64,000 nt of DNA from Lineus longissimus (GCF_910592395.1 NC_088326.1:2795001-2859000), one strand, 5' to 3'; positions 25,101 through 36,126 are shown, numbered from the stretch's first letter. Program-made: numbers and translations. The notes: generated by a model not told the origin, from the sequence alone.

Positions 25101-28100
25101 CCCATGGATGTGTCGTCCATGTTAATCTTGCACTTGAATGCTAATATCCTGTACTGTTGGTTAGGTGGTTGAGAGCTGTATCAGTCAAGAAATGTAGATA
25201 TTAGTTCATGTTTAGTTAAAATGTTTATGGCATTTTGTTGTTTTCTAGAATGGCTCAGTATTTTATGACTCCTGATTATAAGTGTCACTTTGCAATGTGT
25301 TTCGTATCTTCAGTGATGTTTTGGATGTGTCGCATAAATACCAGTGAACTCAGTAGCGTCGGCACTAAATAAGCACTGAAAATACACTGGGGAAATACAC
25401 TGGCGCGTAATAACCAGAGTTCAGGATTCGATTCTCTAGGGTGATGAGCACGGTTTAAAATAGGCCAGAGTTCACGATACGTGGTGCTTAATTCTGATTT
25501 TTTTGTGTTGTGGTTTTACAGATGAGACTGGGGCAGAGTCTGATATCAGTGATACGGAGGGCGATGATGCCGATGCTGAACCAGGTAAGATGACTTTTGA
25601 AAACAGCTGTAACACGTGTTGTGTAGCAAGAAACAGCTGTAATACATGTTGTGTAGCAAGAAACAGCTTAACACGTGTTGTGTGGTAAGAACCTGCTGTA
25701 ACACATGTTGTGGAGTAAGAATTAGCTGTAACACGTGTTGTGGAGTAAGAAACAGCTGTAACACATGTTGTGTAGTTGGATTTCATGCTCTTCACAGTCC
25801 ATGTCCTAATGTCCATTATTTCTGTTGCAGATTATAGCAGCACCTCGGACACAGAATCTCGCACCGGGACTGGATCTGAATCGGACGTTGGCGCATACCT
25901 GGCCTTGAAATCGACCACCCCAACACTTGAACCTGTCATTGAGCACCCGGGATCTATCTCAACGATTATTGATAATAAACCACATGTCGATCTGTCCAGC
26001 ATCCAGCTCAATAAGACACAGGTAAAAACCTCATTAGAATGTATCCGTACTTCGAAGTTTTAGTTTGTAATTGGGAAAACGAAAAAAAATTTGCGATCCG
26101 CCACAATAAAAATTGCGAAATGTGTTGTTTTTTTGGGAAATTTTTGCAAATCGCCAAAAAACATGACAAAACGTAACATTTACAGTCTTTTTTCGTTGTG
26201 CTCGAAACCATGCTGTCCACATTGTGACTGATTTTACGATTTTTTTCCCCTCTTCTCTCCAGGTAAAGGAGCTGTGTGAAGACGTCGCAGAACGTGACGA
26301 CATTCAATCTGTCGTCGTCAGGAACGGCAAACTCGACGACAAGAGCATCGGGAAGCTGACCGAGTCGATCCTGGCCACGCCCTCGGAGGTCAAGGTCAGT
26401 TTTGTTTGATGTTTGATGTAACGTAGATTTAAATAACGTCTTAACCTTGATTCCGGCACGCAGTCGACTTAAGGAGAGCGCCAGGTCACGCAATGGAAAT
26501 CAATTTGGCTAAATCAGGGAGAGTTAAATTCACCATTTTCCTATGTCCGATCTGTTCTGGCTGACGCTCTGAATTTAGTCGGCTGTGTGCGCTGTGTAGA
26601 TTCCATTAATCTCCACTAGATGTGTCCTCCATTCTGTTACCAACCTCTTCATATTTCGTACAAAAATGTTTCAAATACACCTTGAAGCGTAAACGCATTA
26701 GCATTTAAATTTCGGCAACAAAGGCAATATGTAGTCTATTGCCAAGTGAAAATGAGTAAATATGCCCAATCTTATTTCATGGTTTACAGTATTCGAAATG
26801 TTGGGAGTGATCAGCTGTTGAAAAATGCTAAAAAGTAACCTCAAGGGGGGTTGGTCGTTCTCGTGGTTTTTAAACTGCTCAAGAGCATAATGAGCATAAA
26901 CGAATCTCAGTTCTTTTGACTGTTTCCTTCTGTTGGTCGATCTCGTTCAAGGAAACGGGAAAACCTGTGTGGTTTTTAAACTGCTCAAGAGCATAATGAG
27001 CATAAACGAATCTCAGTTCTTTTGACTGTTTCCTTCTGTTGGTCGTTCTCGTTCAAGGAAACGGGAAAACCTGTGTGGTTTTTAAACTGCTCAAGAGCAT
27101 AATGAGCACAAACGAATCACAGTTCTTTTGACTGTTTCCTTCTGTTGGTCGTTCTCGTTCAAGGAAACGGGAAAACCTGTGTGGCTTTTAAACTGCTCAA
27201 GAGCATAATGAGCATAAACGAATCTCAGTTCTTTTGACTGTTTCCTTCTGTTGGTCGTTCTCGTTCAAGGAAACAGGAAAACCTGTGTGGTTTTTAAACT
27301 GCTCAAGAGCATAATGAGCATAAACGAATCAGAGTTCTTTTGACTGTTTCCTTCTGTTGGTCGTTCTCGTTCAAGGAAACAGGAAAACCTGTGTGGTTTT
27401 TAAACTGCTCAAGAGCATAATGAGCATAAACGAACCTCAGTTCTTTTGACTGTTTCCTTCTGTAGAGCACCTTCTGAACCACTGTTGTAAATTTTATAAG
27501 ATCATTTTTTGTCAACTTAACATGTAGATGTAAATATTAAATATTTGTTACTCGAATTGTGAACATGTGTGCTGCAGCAATCAACCTGGGAGTTCAGAAA
27601 GAAAATTCGTATCAAATTCCTTACATGTAGAAAGTTGATAAAGACTTGGCTACAGCCTGCGATATAGAAGAGACATGTGTTATTCAAAGTCACCAGACTG
27701 GTGATTATTGACACCAACTATAAATACTACAAATATTGAACGTCTCTGCAATAAAAACTGCCAGCCTTAAGTCAACAACTTACTTGCAACATGAACTAAG
27801 CAACTTTGGCTCTGTTGGGGAAATCTCATTGATTACAGCATACAGTTCCACCCTAAAATTACTTTCTATTCTACAGCATATGTCATTTCTCATTTTACGT
27901 AACACCCTGTAGATAGTGCTATCGCGTCCTTGACCCTAACCCACTATGGCCTTGACCCCTCACTGTACCTACTGACCTCTGGTGTTGCCCACATTTCACC
28001 AATGTTCGTGTCTTGAGAAGATCATTTGTTTGTCTGTGTCTAGATTGTCTTCGATGAACAGTTGGCCTACCAGCGGCGGCACATTTGTCAAGCAAGGGCA

Positions 28101-30298
28101 TCAGCCTTTCGGCTTGGTATAAAATCCCATGCCCAAGTTGTGGATCGGCTTGTTGTAGTTGGGTGTCTGCTTAGCTAAATGTGTCCTGGTATAATCCCTG
28201 TATAACCAGCTTGGGTGTGTACAATGTAGTTGGCTTCTGTACCAATGTCTAATTCAATGTCATGTGATAAACTTGTCCAATTTTTAAAAATTATTAATCA
28301 GTTCTCAAGTTCTGCAGGCCTAATCCAAGAGTTTGGACTTTTCTCGGTACAAATAATAATAAATTGTCTTATGCCCACCAGGATTGAGCTTCAAAATCAG
28401 TACTGTAGGGCAGTAGGAATTACTTGTTGGGCAAAAACTTTGCTTCGTCAGCACGTTAGAAAAAATCTTGGACCCTTTCCATGCTGCTTGCAAACATGAT
28501 TTGCCTTGCCTGGTCTCTTCCATTCTACAGTTGGCAAATCATGTTTGCCAAGTCAGGGTTCCTCTGCACGGGTGTAGATGGCTCCACCATAGCAACCGCA
28601 AATAATTATGCAGCTCCTCCTTTAAATTGGGTTCAACATAGGGTTCCGAAGGGTTTTCGAAAGTACATTTCTATTAGGAATTAAAGAAGTTTCTGTGTGA
28701 AAAAGTTAAACAAATTGATAAACAAATATGGCCGGTTTTTCGGTTCGTGGGCACACCTGGTTTCTCACCCCCAGTCCTCTCTTTTCTTGCTTCTAGATGC
28801 TTAATTTCAACCTAAATCGGATCACACCAGAGGGTGCTAAACATGTATCCACCATCGTGAAAGAGCGCCCCAAGATCCAGGTCTTGTTGTAAGTATTAGA
28901 ATAGTCGGTGGCGAATAGGGAGCGCTACGGCCAACGCACTTCTGTCTGATCTACTATTTTGCCTTTTTTTTAGCTGGTGGTGGAACTCGTTAACTTTATT
29001 CTGTATCATACAGTCAGCTATTGTAAAAAAGCCCTATCTCCTTCCCTCTTTTTTTTGGTTGAGGTGCATGCCATTCTGAATCTCTTTTCAACAGTACCTA
29101 TTACTGAAATTTAGACTTGTAAGTTTACATACATGTTGTAAATATATTCCTAAAAATCATCACCATTTACAGTTCTGGCTAAGTGTGATTTTAACTGTAC
29201 GATTCTGACTGCTGAAAATATTTGCTTATAACAGGCTACAAAATCACTTGGCTTTTGCTATTTTCACCATAATCATAATCAATGGAACAGACACCGCTGA
29301 AAGTTTTGACTTTTGGTCGAAAAGTCTTACAAGGCATAATTTTTCAAAACAAGTTTGTTGATATTAAACTTGCGGTATGCTTTAACTTGGCTTAAGTCTT
29401 ATGGGCTAAGATAAAGAAAATTATGCCGAGTTAGTAATAGTTTACACACCAGCATTGGTAATGGTGACTTAATTTGTTTTCAATGGCTCAGGGCCATGAC
29501 AAAAGGTGTGAAAATTTGTCTCGACAGTTTTTGAAAACAATGGTTTAGAAAAAAATAATTTGTGAAACATTTGATTTTTGATGTTTTCAACATTTTTTCA
29601 AACATTTTTCTAGGCTACACGGTAATCCTCTTGGCGATGATGGCGTCAAAGAGGTCGTAGATGCTGTAGAGTACTTGAAGATCGCCGCCGAGCCGAAGCC
29701 CCTGTCACCTGTGAGTGACGTCGGGTCTCAAGAGAGCACGCGTAGCGTCGAGTCAGAAGAAGGGACACCGATACGTTCGGCTGCCAAGGATCTCGTTAAG
29801 GGCGTCATGGACGACGTGATGCGGTCACCGTCTTTCCAAGAATTACAACCGGGCCAGAAATTTGAACTGTTACAGATTGATCTCGGCGACACCACGATGG
29901 GCAATGCGGGTGCGTCACATGTGGCGCGTATGATCGCTTTTGATACGCCAATCAGCACGCTCAATCTGACGGGCAACATGAATATCAAACGGGCAGGTTG
30001 GCAGAGCATATCCGAAGCGCTAAAACACAACACACATCTCCGAGTCCTCACTTTGGACTATACCATGCTCGGGGACGAGGGGGTGGAAATTCTCGCCGAA
30101 GCCTTGAAACAAAACACCACGCTGCGTACGATAGATCTGGAGGGGAATTTCATCAGCGATAAGGGCGGTGACGCGATTCTTGATCTGTTGAGTGTCAATA
30201 AGTCTATTCAAGATGTCACGGTTATGCCCGGTAATAAATTGAGCGAGGAAAAGCAGTCACAGATCAAAGATGCGCTCGATGCGAGGAAGTCGTCGTGA
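10159..30298 (+). CDS. ERICH3: ERICH3-like protein with C-terminal leucine-rich repeats, complete, 23 exons
   Basis: Exons: 10159-10178, 10610-10703, 11661-11858, 12758-12907, 14922-15080, 15352-15405, 16038-16190, 16523-16627, 16977-17165, 17404-17605, 17793-17982, 18351-18451, 18968-19003, 20407-20694, 21939-22460, 23482-23699, 24047-24134, 24832-25086, 25522-25584, 25831-26021, 26263-26394, 28797-28888, 29614-30298; 4185 nt, 1394 aa. Residues 1-104 match the ERICH3 start (YNSLMDKHLAGYF, SGLITR, AQAIVHKTLDMER). Residues about 390-505 are DUF4590 (QQHCGGNTLIVYKD, SRRHRGYPFSLTFYVNG, GGKQGHFG, PCYK). Residues 505-1090 are acidic and low-complexity with SPRES repeats. Residues 1093-1394 are ribonuclease-inhibitor-type LRRs (LNFNLNRITPEGAKH, LHGNPLGDDGVKE, TIDLEGNFISDKGGDA), split by a Ser/Glu linker near 1190-1230. 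Vertebrate ERICH3 is linked to cilia. Weak donors: exon 13 (GTGACT), exon 15 (GTTCGG). The largest introns are 12908-14921 and 26395-28796. Confidence 0.88.
11485..11595 (+). repeat. Dispersed repeat, copy 1 of 3 (ERICH3 intron 2)
   Basis: Shares the string of blocks ACCCTNGA, AATGGCATT, TTCTTTAGGATTT, TTCTAGCCAAAATGG and TCNNTAACCCT with 57595-57725 and 59235-59375. The copies are diverged and noncoding. I did not find clear termini. Confidence 0.5.
21651..21828. mobile_element. Pogo-like MITE (ERICH3 intron 14)
   Basis: Terminal inverted repeats CAGTGGAGCCTCTC and GTGAGGTTCCACTG, with internal copies of the theme CCTTAATAGAGAGGTGTCC in both orientations. This is the best-preserved copy of the family also seen at 5571-5729 and 23834-24000. 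The right end is followed by TA. No coding capacity. Confidence 0.65.
22950..23069. repeat. Perfect 35-bp inverted repeat with 50-bp spacer (ERICH3 intron 15)
   Basis: The left arm 22950-22984 and right arm 23035-23069 are exact reverse complements. Each arm contains AATAAAGACTAGCAAATGC in one orientation. The perfect match with a unique spacer suggests a recent foldback insertion. The transcript would form a long stable hairpin, and one arm carries AATAAA on the sense strand. Confidence 0.8.
23834..24000. mobile_element. Pogo-like MITE abutting ERICH3 exon 17
   Basis: Begins GGTGGAACCTCCCTCAGTGG and ends in CCTTAATAGAGAGGTTCTGC, with the same internal CTCTCTAATANGGA sub-repeats as the copies at 5571 and 21651. 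It ends about 46 bp before the acceptor of exon 17, so it supplies intron sequence close to the branch-point region. The termini are more decayed than in the 21651 copy. Confidence 0.55.
24467..24550 (+). repeat. Tandem duplication of a 42-bp unit
   Basis: Two identical head-to-tail copies of a unit containing ATATGGGGGTTGGTTTGA and GAACAGAATGCGATT lie in ERICH3 intron 17. The identity implies a recent slippage event. Confidence 0.8.
25602..25779 (+). repeat. 30-bp minisatellite, about 6 copies, filling most of ERICH3 intron 19
   Basis: Units start near 25602, 25632, 25662, 25691, 25721 and 25751 and read like AACAGCTGTAACACGTGTTG plus TGTAGCAAG. Variants alternate CACGTG and CACATG cores. 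The array takes up most of the 246-bp intron between exons 19 and 20. Confidence 0.85.
26851..27464 (+). repeat. 106-bp tandem repeat, about 5.6 copies (ERICH3 intron 21)
   Basis: The marker AACTGCTCAAGAGCATAATG recurs at 26873, 26979, 27085, 27191, 27297 and 27403, an exact 106-bp period. Units differ by only a few substitutions, so the array is young or homogenised. It sits in an intron and shows no conserved reading frame. Confidence 0.93.
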
Positions 30299-32467
30299 AG
30301 CTAGTCACTTGCAATCATTTTGCCGAGTCAGCTAATATCATTCATTTCAAGTTGAAAAAAATTGTCTGCTGGGCTTGGAGTATGCATCAAGTGAGGGGGG
30401 GGGGGGGGTCTTCATGGGTTTCTATAGCATGTGATAACTAGTTGGAATGTCATTTGATAAGTACCTACTGCTTCACACTTAGGGGGGAGGGGGCGGGCTG
30501 CCAACCCATCAGTGCTTTTAGTATTTAGTCCTGAACTCTTTGGAAATGGTTCCTGATGCCACTTATGTGGAGTTGGCAGCTCGGGGGCAGGGGATGTTTA
30601 CATTCAAGGCCTTTCTTGTTTAACCTCGTGACAAATAACGCTGGTGTAATTTGCCCCATAACAGCGCTGGTGTAATTTGCCCTCATAACAAAGCCGGTGA
30701 TCTTTACCCTTCCTGATAACACAGGGTCGATTAAAAATCAAGTCATTCTGTGATAGGTTGTGTTATTTTTAGCGCAAAGGACAATGATCTGTAAGCCGAG
30801 ATGATAACCTGTTGACGAGGTTTGTGATGTAACCTGCTGACAAGGTTGATCATGTGATACTTCTACAAGTTTCCTGCGTTCGCCGGATTAGAATTTGCAT
30901 ATTTGAATGAGGTGAATTGAATACCAGCGTTTCAGCTGGTATTCTGCAGGAAACGATGTTCTTTCCTGGATCTCATCTTATTATGTGTTTATTTAGAGAC
31001 ATTTTTTTTATTTGTTTACTGCATATTTATTCATCTGTCCTAAGTCAATTATAGATTGTATTAGCGACTGTTGATCAAGAACTATAGGCTTCTTCATAAG
31101 TAAATGTCAATATCCTGGTACATCCTGTTGATGACGTATATTAACGTCATTCGGCATGGAAGGTATTGGTGTGAAAGACGTAATTTTACGTCATCAGGCA
31201 CTCAGGCGTTAAGAATGTACAAGAACAGTGACAATTTAAAGGGCACAATCCTTGTGTTTTTGCTGTAAGTTTTTGATATAAACTTCAATCATTCCATGCC
31301 TGTGAATTCATTATCATTTTCAAATGAATATATCTCACTACAGCCAATGTAAGTTCACCTTACATGTGATTTGTGATCTGTTAATTTCCAAATGTATGCT
31401 AATTATTTGATTATCGTAATCATTTCTAGGTTTATGGCATTCATGAACTTGTGACCGATGATGCATCAAATGAATTCCTATAATACACTTTTAAGTTAAT
31501 TTGTTATATTGCTGTCCAAATTTATGAATTTCCGTCCATTAGATTCTATTCTTTACGATTTAGTCTAGCTTTTATCAATTACAGTCCCAATCACAATTGA
31601 CATCCCTAAATTTGTGTATGTTGTGCGCAATGTCCACCTATTGCACAGTAAGATCTTTGTATGTTAGGCATAAGATATGCGAACCTTCATGATGATATGT
31701 ATATGTGACCAGTGTTGAAGGCCTACGCCGTTCGTTAAACATTTTGAATTTGTAATTGAATTTGAAAATTTTCAATTGCATAAATACATACTAAATATAA
31801 ATTTCAGCATTGCCTTTGTGTAGACAGATGTACACATACTATGAATACCAAGTTTCAACAAATTTGTATTTTAGACTATTTCGTACTAGTGTTTATTATG
31901 TAGCCATTATATTCGTTTTGCATAAACTGATGAGTAAATGATGATAACAAAAAACATTTTATTTAGTTATTCATTTTATTCCTACATGTTGACAGTAACA
32001 GCCTGAATTTCATTCGAGGTGTCTCTATACATGTTGGTGCGATGTGAAAAATACGGTAGGGTACAAAGATTACACTTTATTTTGATTTAACGGACAGGCC
32101 AGCCAGGTAATCACATCTATCATTTTCTTCGCTCAAATACAGTAGTCTCGTCTGTCCCCATCATTAAAATCTCTTTAAGTATTTTTGCAGTGTCATTAGT
32201 TTGGACCTCATATAGCTGCCTAATCTCATCTACCTCGAGTAGAAATGAATGTAGTTATCAGAATGGATCACGGGTGTCACTGTTGTTTCACTATAGGTTC
32301 TGGGCTTATGCTTATCAATTTTGGGACTACAGATGGTTAACTTTTGGAGCAGCAAGTGGTTAAATTGAGGGTGATGCCCCCCCCCCCCCCGCGGGGTTAT
32401 GCTCATTAATCCTAAGTTGTCCACAAATCAGGCTTATGTTTCTCCCCACAGTTGATCGACTACCATT
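30299..32467. other. ERICH3 3' flank and intergenic spacer
   Basis: AT-rich and without recognisable exons. It holds homopolymer tracts (poly-G near 30397-30410, poly-C near 32378-32391) and a minus-oriented copy of a dispersed repeat (31716-31925). The ERICH3 3' UTR must end somewhere here, but no single canonical polyA signal stood out. Confidence 0.5.
31716..31925 (-). repeat. Dispersed TIR-element family, inverted copy without termini
   Basis: The reverse complement of the internal part of the element at 34685-35010. It preserves CGCCGTTCGTTAAA, AATTACAAATTCAATT-type blocks, CTGAAATTTATATTTAG and the ATGAATACCAAGTTT region, with scattered substitutions. Confidence 0.6.
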
Positions 32468-33104
32468 AGAGAGGTTGAGATCGGGACTTGTCACGGATCC
32501 TTATACACATACGGATAGAAATGTACCCAAAATTCGTCCTCTTTCTACCGAGTTTTATCCGTATACGTATAAGGCCTGGCAGTCCAATGCAAACTCGCCC
32601 CAGTGCCGAAATAAAAAAATTTCAGACACTGGAATTGATCAAGTGCCGCCATCTTGGATGCCAGCATCCCGAGATTCAGGGTTTTGACAATCCTACGTCA
32701 TAAACTGTGTCGCCACGGATGACAGATTTCGTGTCAAATATATATGAACTGACATTTTCAACGTACCCCCGAAACTTCAACGCGGTACCTCTCCCATATC
32801 GCAGTGATTTGATCTTAGAAATATGGCTGCGCGATGTGTGGTTCAAGCTCGAATAGTATTGAGTTCGCGGGTTAAAGTTTTTGACCACGATGTTTTTTTA
32901 AAATTGGGAGCCCCAAAACCACATAAGTCAACAAACTGGACTGAAACTTCAATCCTTATCTTCATTTTTCAGAAGCCAGTGGAGGAGGCTCGAAAGGGCA
33001 TCAAGGGGCATAAGAAGGCTTACGGTATACGCGCGTCACAAACTGCTGCCGCCGCAGCCAAAGACACCTAGAAATTTACAATTTTATGAAGAATTACTGT
33101 ATAA

Positions 33105-33972
33105 TAATAATAATAATAATAAAATTGTTATTTATATGGCGCAACTTTCCAGAATTAGTCCTGTTCGAGTGCGCCCTCCCGTCTAGTTGTAGTATTGACT
33201 ATAGAGTTCTGTTTTTATCTGTCCCCTGAATGCATTGTAAGTATTGTTTCTAATGTTACTGTTTAGGCTATTCCATAGCCTAGGGCACTCCTGGAGAAAG
33301 CTCGGCCTCCAAACTTATCAGTGTTGAACCGTGGTTCAATGAGGAGAGCCTGAGCTTCTGATCTCAGGGGTCTGGCTGGTGAGTACAGTTTTAGCAGTTC
33401 TGTCAAGTATGCTGGCGCACTGCCATTGATACATTTGTGGACGAGCGTTAGAATCTAAAACTCTATTCGTGCTCAGTAGGTAGCCAGTGAAGCTCCTTTA
33501 GAAATGGCGTAATGTGATCACGTCTTCGAACTCGCATGACCAGTCGCGCGGCATTGTTTTGGACCACTTGTAGCTTCTGCAAGAGTTCCTCGTTGATGTT
33601 AAACAGCATATCGTTGCAATAGTCTAGCCTTGATAAGACTAACGCTTGGGCGAGTGTTCTGGTGGCATCCTTCATTAGGTAGTTTCGTGCATTTGCGATG
33701 TTGCGTAAATGGAAGTTTCCTGAACTAACAACTGAATTGACATGAGGCCTCATTGAGAGTGACGAGTCAAAGAGAACTCCCAGGTTTCGTAACCGGACCT
33801 TTGGCAACACTAACTGTCATCCCAGCGACAGAGATTGATTCTATACACAATGCCAATAGACGCTGCTGCGTGCCAAACAGCTGAATCTCAGTTTTAACTG
33901 AATTCCCTTTCAAGAAATTTTTCTGTGAGCCAGTCCTGTATGGACCACAGACATGTTTCAACTTGTGTGCAG
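33105..33972 (-). mobile_element. 5'-truncated CR1/L2/Jockey-type LINE: RT C-terminus and 3' tail
   Basis: The minus strand encodes the end of a non-LTR reverse transcriptase ORF: VRNLG-type LGVLFDSSLSMRPHV, ALVLSRLDYCNDML, LQKLQVVQNNAARLV and HITPFLKELHWLP, then after a frameshift LTLVHKCINGSAPAYL. It ends in a TTA-repeat tail (plus-strand TAA repeats near 33101-33123), typical of this clade. The octamer ACTGTATA flanks it on both sides (33097-33104 and 33973-33980), a likely target-site duplication. Frameshifts and stops make it inactive. Confidence 0.88.
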
Positions 33973-34684
33973 ACTGTATATAAATATTACAAATAGAAAT
34001 TATCATACAGCTGGTTAAATGGTGAAACCACGCATTGATTTGAAACTGAACTCGGTGCAACCTTAATATATAATACCGGTACGTGACCTATAAAAGCTAC
34101 TTGTATACAGTTTTTACATAAAACAGGGAGCTTGCGCCAATCTCGTCCCCAACAGTACAATATATCTGGCCGAGCCTGCGGTATTGAATATCGATCTCCT
34201 TTTCGATTTTTTACCCAAACGGACCTCAACTTCGAGATATTTCTGCGTCTAACCAACCACTAAACTTCACTCTCGTGCAACGGCCGCAACATTCTCGCTG
34301 GATGTGGTTTATAATTTGATAACGTTCTCCACTTTGTGATATAGGCCCGATAGGTTGCTAATTGGACCGCTGTACAAATCCTGTTTTACAAATATTCCCC
34401 GTCAAGGTTATAGGGGTACTCGTCACGCAACACTTCTCATTTCATGCAGTTTCATAACATACTTGCACTACATTTACAGTTCAAGATCAGATTTATGACG
34501 GAATCTGGATGGAAGTTTGATTTGTCGACAACGCACACCACGACTTCATCATATAGGACAGCACGAATTCGTTAGATTTTTGCTGGGTTGTTTCTGTCGA
34601 CTCGGAAACATGAGGTAGGTGAAGAGAGACGCCGGTGTATTTTAGCAAAGTGAGAAGGGAAAGTCCGGGGAACATAAAAGTTCT

Positions 34685-35010
34685 TAAAGGGGTACACAAT
34701 TCGTAATTACTTGTGGTCCAGTTAAATAGATCCATTAATACACAATGCCGTAGGCCCTAGTGTAGTTATTATGAATACAAATTTGTTTAAACTTAGTATT
34801 CATAGTATTTGTATATCAGTCTACACAACGGCAATGTTGAAATTTATATTTGATATGTATTTTCGCAATTGGACATCTTTAAATTCAATTACAAATTCAA
34901 TTTTTTTAACGAACGGCGTTGGCTGTGCATAATAACTGCAGTACGGCATTGTGTATGACTGCATTTCTATTTTCCTGGACCACTAGTAATTACGAACGGG
35001 GTACCCCTTT
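34685..35010 (+). mobile_element. About 326-bp non-autonomous TIR element (unit A copy)
   Basis: Bounded by imperfect inverted repeats of about 36 bp starting AAAGGGGTAC and containing TTCGTAATTACT and GTGGTCCAG. The interior is AT-rich with TTTGTTTAAACTT and CAACGGCAATGTTGAAA. The paralogue in unit B is 46835-47167. Independent partial copies sit at 31716, 57082, 58680 and 62731. No coding capacity. Confidence 0.75.
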
Positions 35011-35174
35011 ACATGCATTAGAGAGGTTAAGATTTGATCCGAGAACGAGGTGACGTCCTCGTTGTCGCTGGTCACGACGCTGAAATGCGGTTAAGAAAAA
35101 TTACGTCCGAGTTGCTAGTCTGATGCTTCGTTGGTAGATGGCGCGCCGATTTGTAAACATAGCAGACGACGCAA

Positions 35175-35422
35175 AATACTTGACTTGCCAAACTCAGCTC
35201 GACGCCGAACTGCAGCGCCACTCGCGGACAAAGATAAAACAACTCGACATTTTTTTCACCGGTTTTCTCGCTGCGCATGCGTACCAGCGTCATCTTTTGT
35301 TGATTTCCGCTGGTACGCATGCGCAGCGAGAAAACCGGTGAAAAAAATGTCGAGTTGTTCTATCTTTGTCCGCGAGTGGCGCTGCAGTTCGGCGTCGAGC
35401 TGAGTTTGGCAAGTCAAGTATT
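35175..35422. mobile_element. Near-perfect palindrome: 115-bp arms, 18-bp loop
   Basis: The left arm 35175-35289 and right arm 35308-35422 are reverse complements with about one mismatch. Arms contain CTCGACGCCGAACTGCAGCG and GCGCATGCGTACCAGCG. The central 18 bp are unpaired. Unit B lacks the sequence, so it entered unit A after duplication or was lost from B. It looks like a foldback MITE; arm identity implies it is recent. Confidence 0.88.
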
Positions 35423-35495
35423 ACTTCCGGGTTTACGCTCTCGCATACAAAACCGCTTTATTTAAGTAGACTGTCATGGTTGATGCACCATTTTA

Positions 35496-35875
35496 GACGA
35501 GAATCCTAACGATGAGGACAATATCCTTCTTGGCCTGGCGTTGGGAGGGTTTTTTGATGATAGACTCAAGAATGATGCCAGCCACATCGATCACAGGAGA
35601 TTCGATAGATTCGACCTGGACACTTTCTCAGTGACTCAGAGGCCGAGTGCAAGCATTTCTTTCGGTTCCAAAAAGATGACATCCCTCGACTGTGTCATGC
35701 CCTTTTGATCCCAGATCAGGTAGTGACTGGAACGAGTGCCACTGGTGAAGAAGCCATGGCAATCACACTCCGCCGCCTGGCCTTATCCCAACAGATTGGT
35801 AGATTCCATTCGGTACTTCGGGCGTGCAAGGAGAACTCTCCAATCTCTCTCCATGATATTTTGGTTTGCCAGCAT
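35496..35875 (+). pseudogene. PIF/Harbinger (HARBI1-like) transposase N-terminal remnant
   Basis: Reading two frames gives DENPNDEDNILLGLALGGFF, then after a one-base frameshift near 35630 CKHFFRFQKDDIPRLCHAL, IPDQVVTGTSATGEEA and ITLRRLALSQQIGRF. The pattern FRF-x3-DIPRL-x-ALxIPDxV and LRRLA is the start of Harbinger DDE nucleases. The catalytic DDE part is not found downstream, so it is a decayed fragment, not a domesticated HARBI1 gene. Confidence 0.7.
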
Positions 35876-36126
35876 AAACACACGATATTTTCGTTCAACT
35901 ACGCCTCATGTCCTTCAAACTTCGCACGTGTGTTCGGTACATGCTAGGTAGACACATCACAGTAACAAAATTTATCTTTATCGATGGGAAATACTGATAA
36001 TTCAAACTCGGAAAGCGCTTACGACTTCGACGGCCTCAAGTCGTTTTCACGTCCGAGATCGCCACAGACGTGGAGAAACCCCACTGAAAATGATGACGTC
36101 ACGCACAAAAAGGGAATCGCCTCGTT

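Noticed and set aside
26851-27464. Regular 106-bp repeats could suggest a CRISPR-like array.
   Set aside because: Whole units repeat with no unique spacers, and the array is inside an intron of an animal gene; it is a minisatellite.
28484-28545. Small inverted repeat GCAAACATGATTTGCC / GGCAAATCATGTTTGC.
   Set aside because: About 16-bp arms in an intron with no other copies seen; could be chance.
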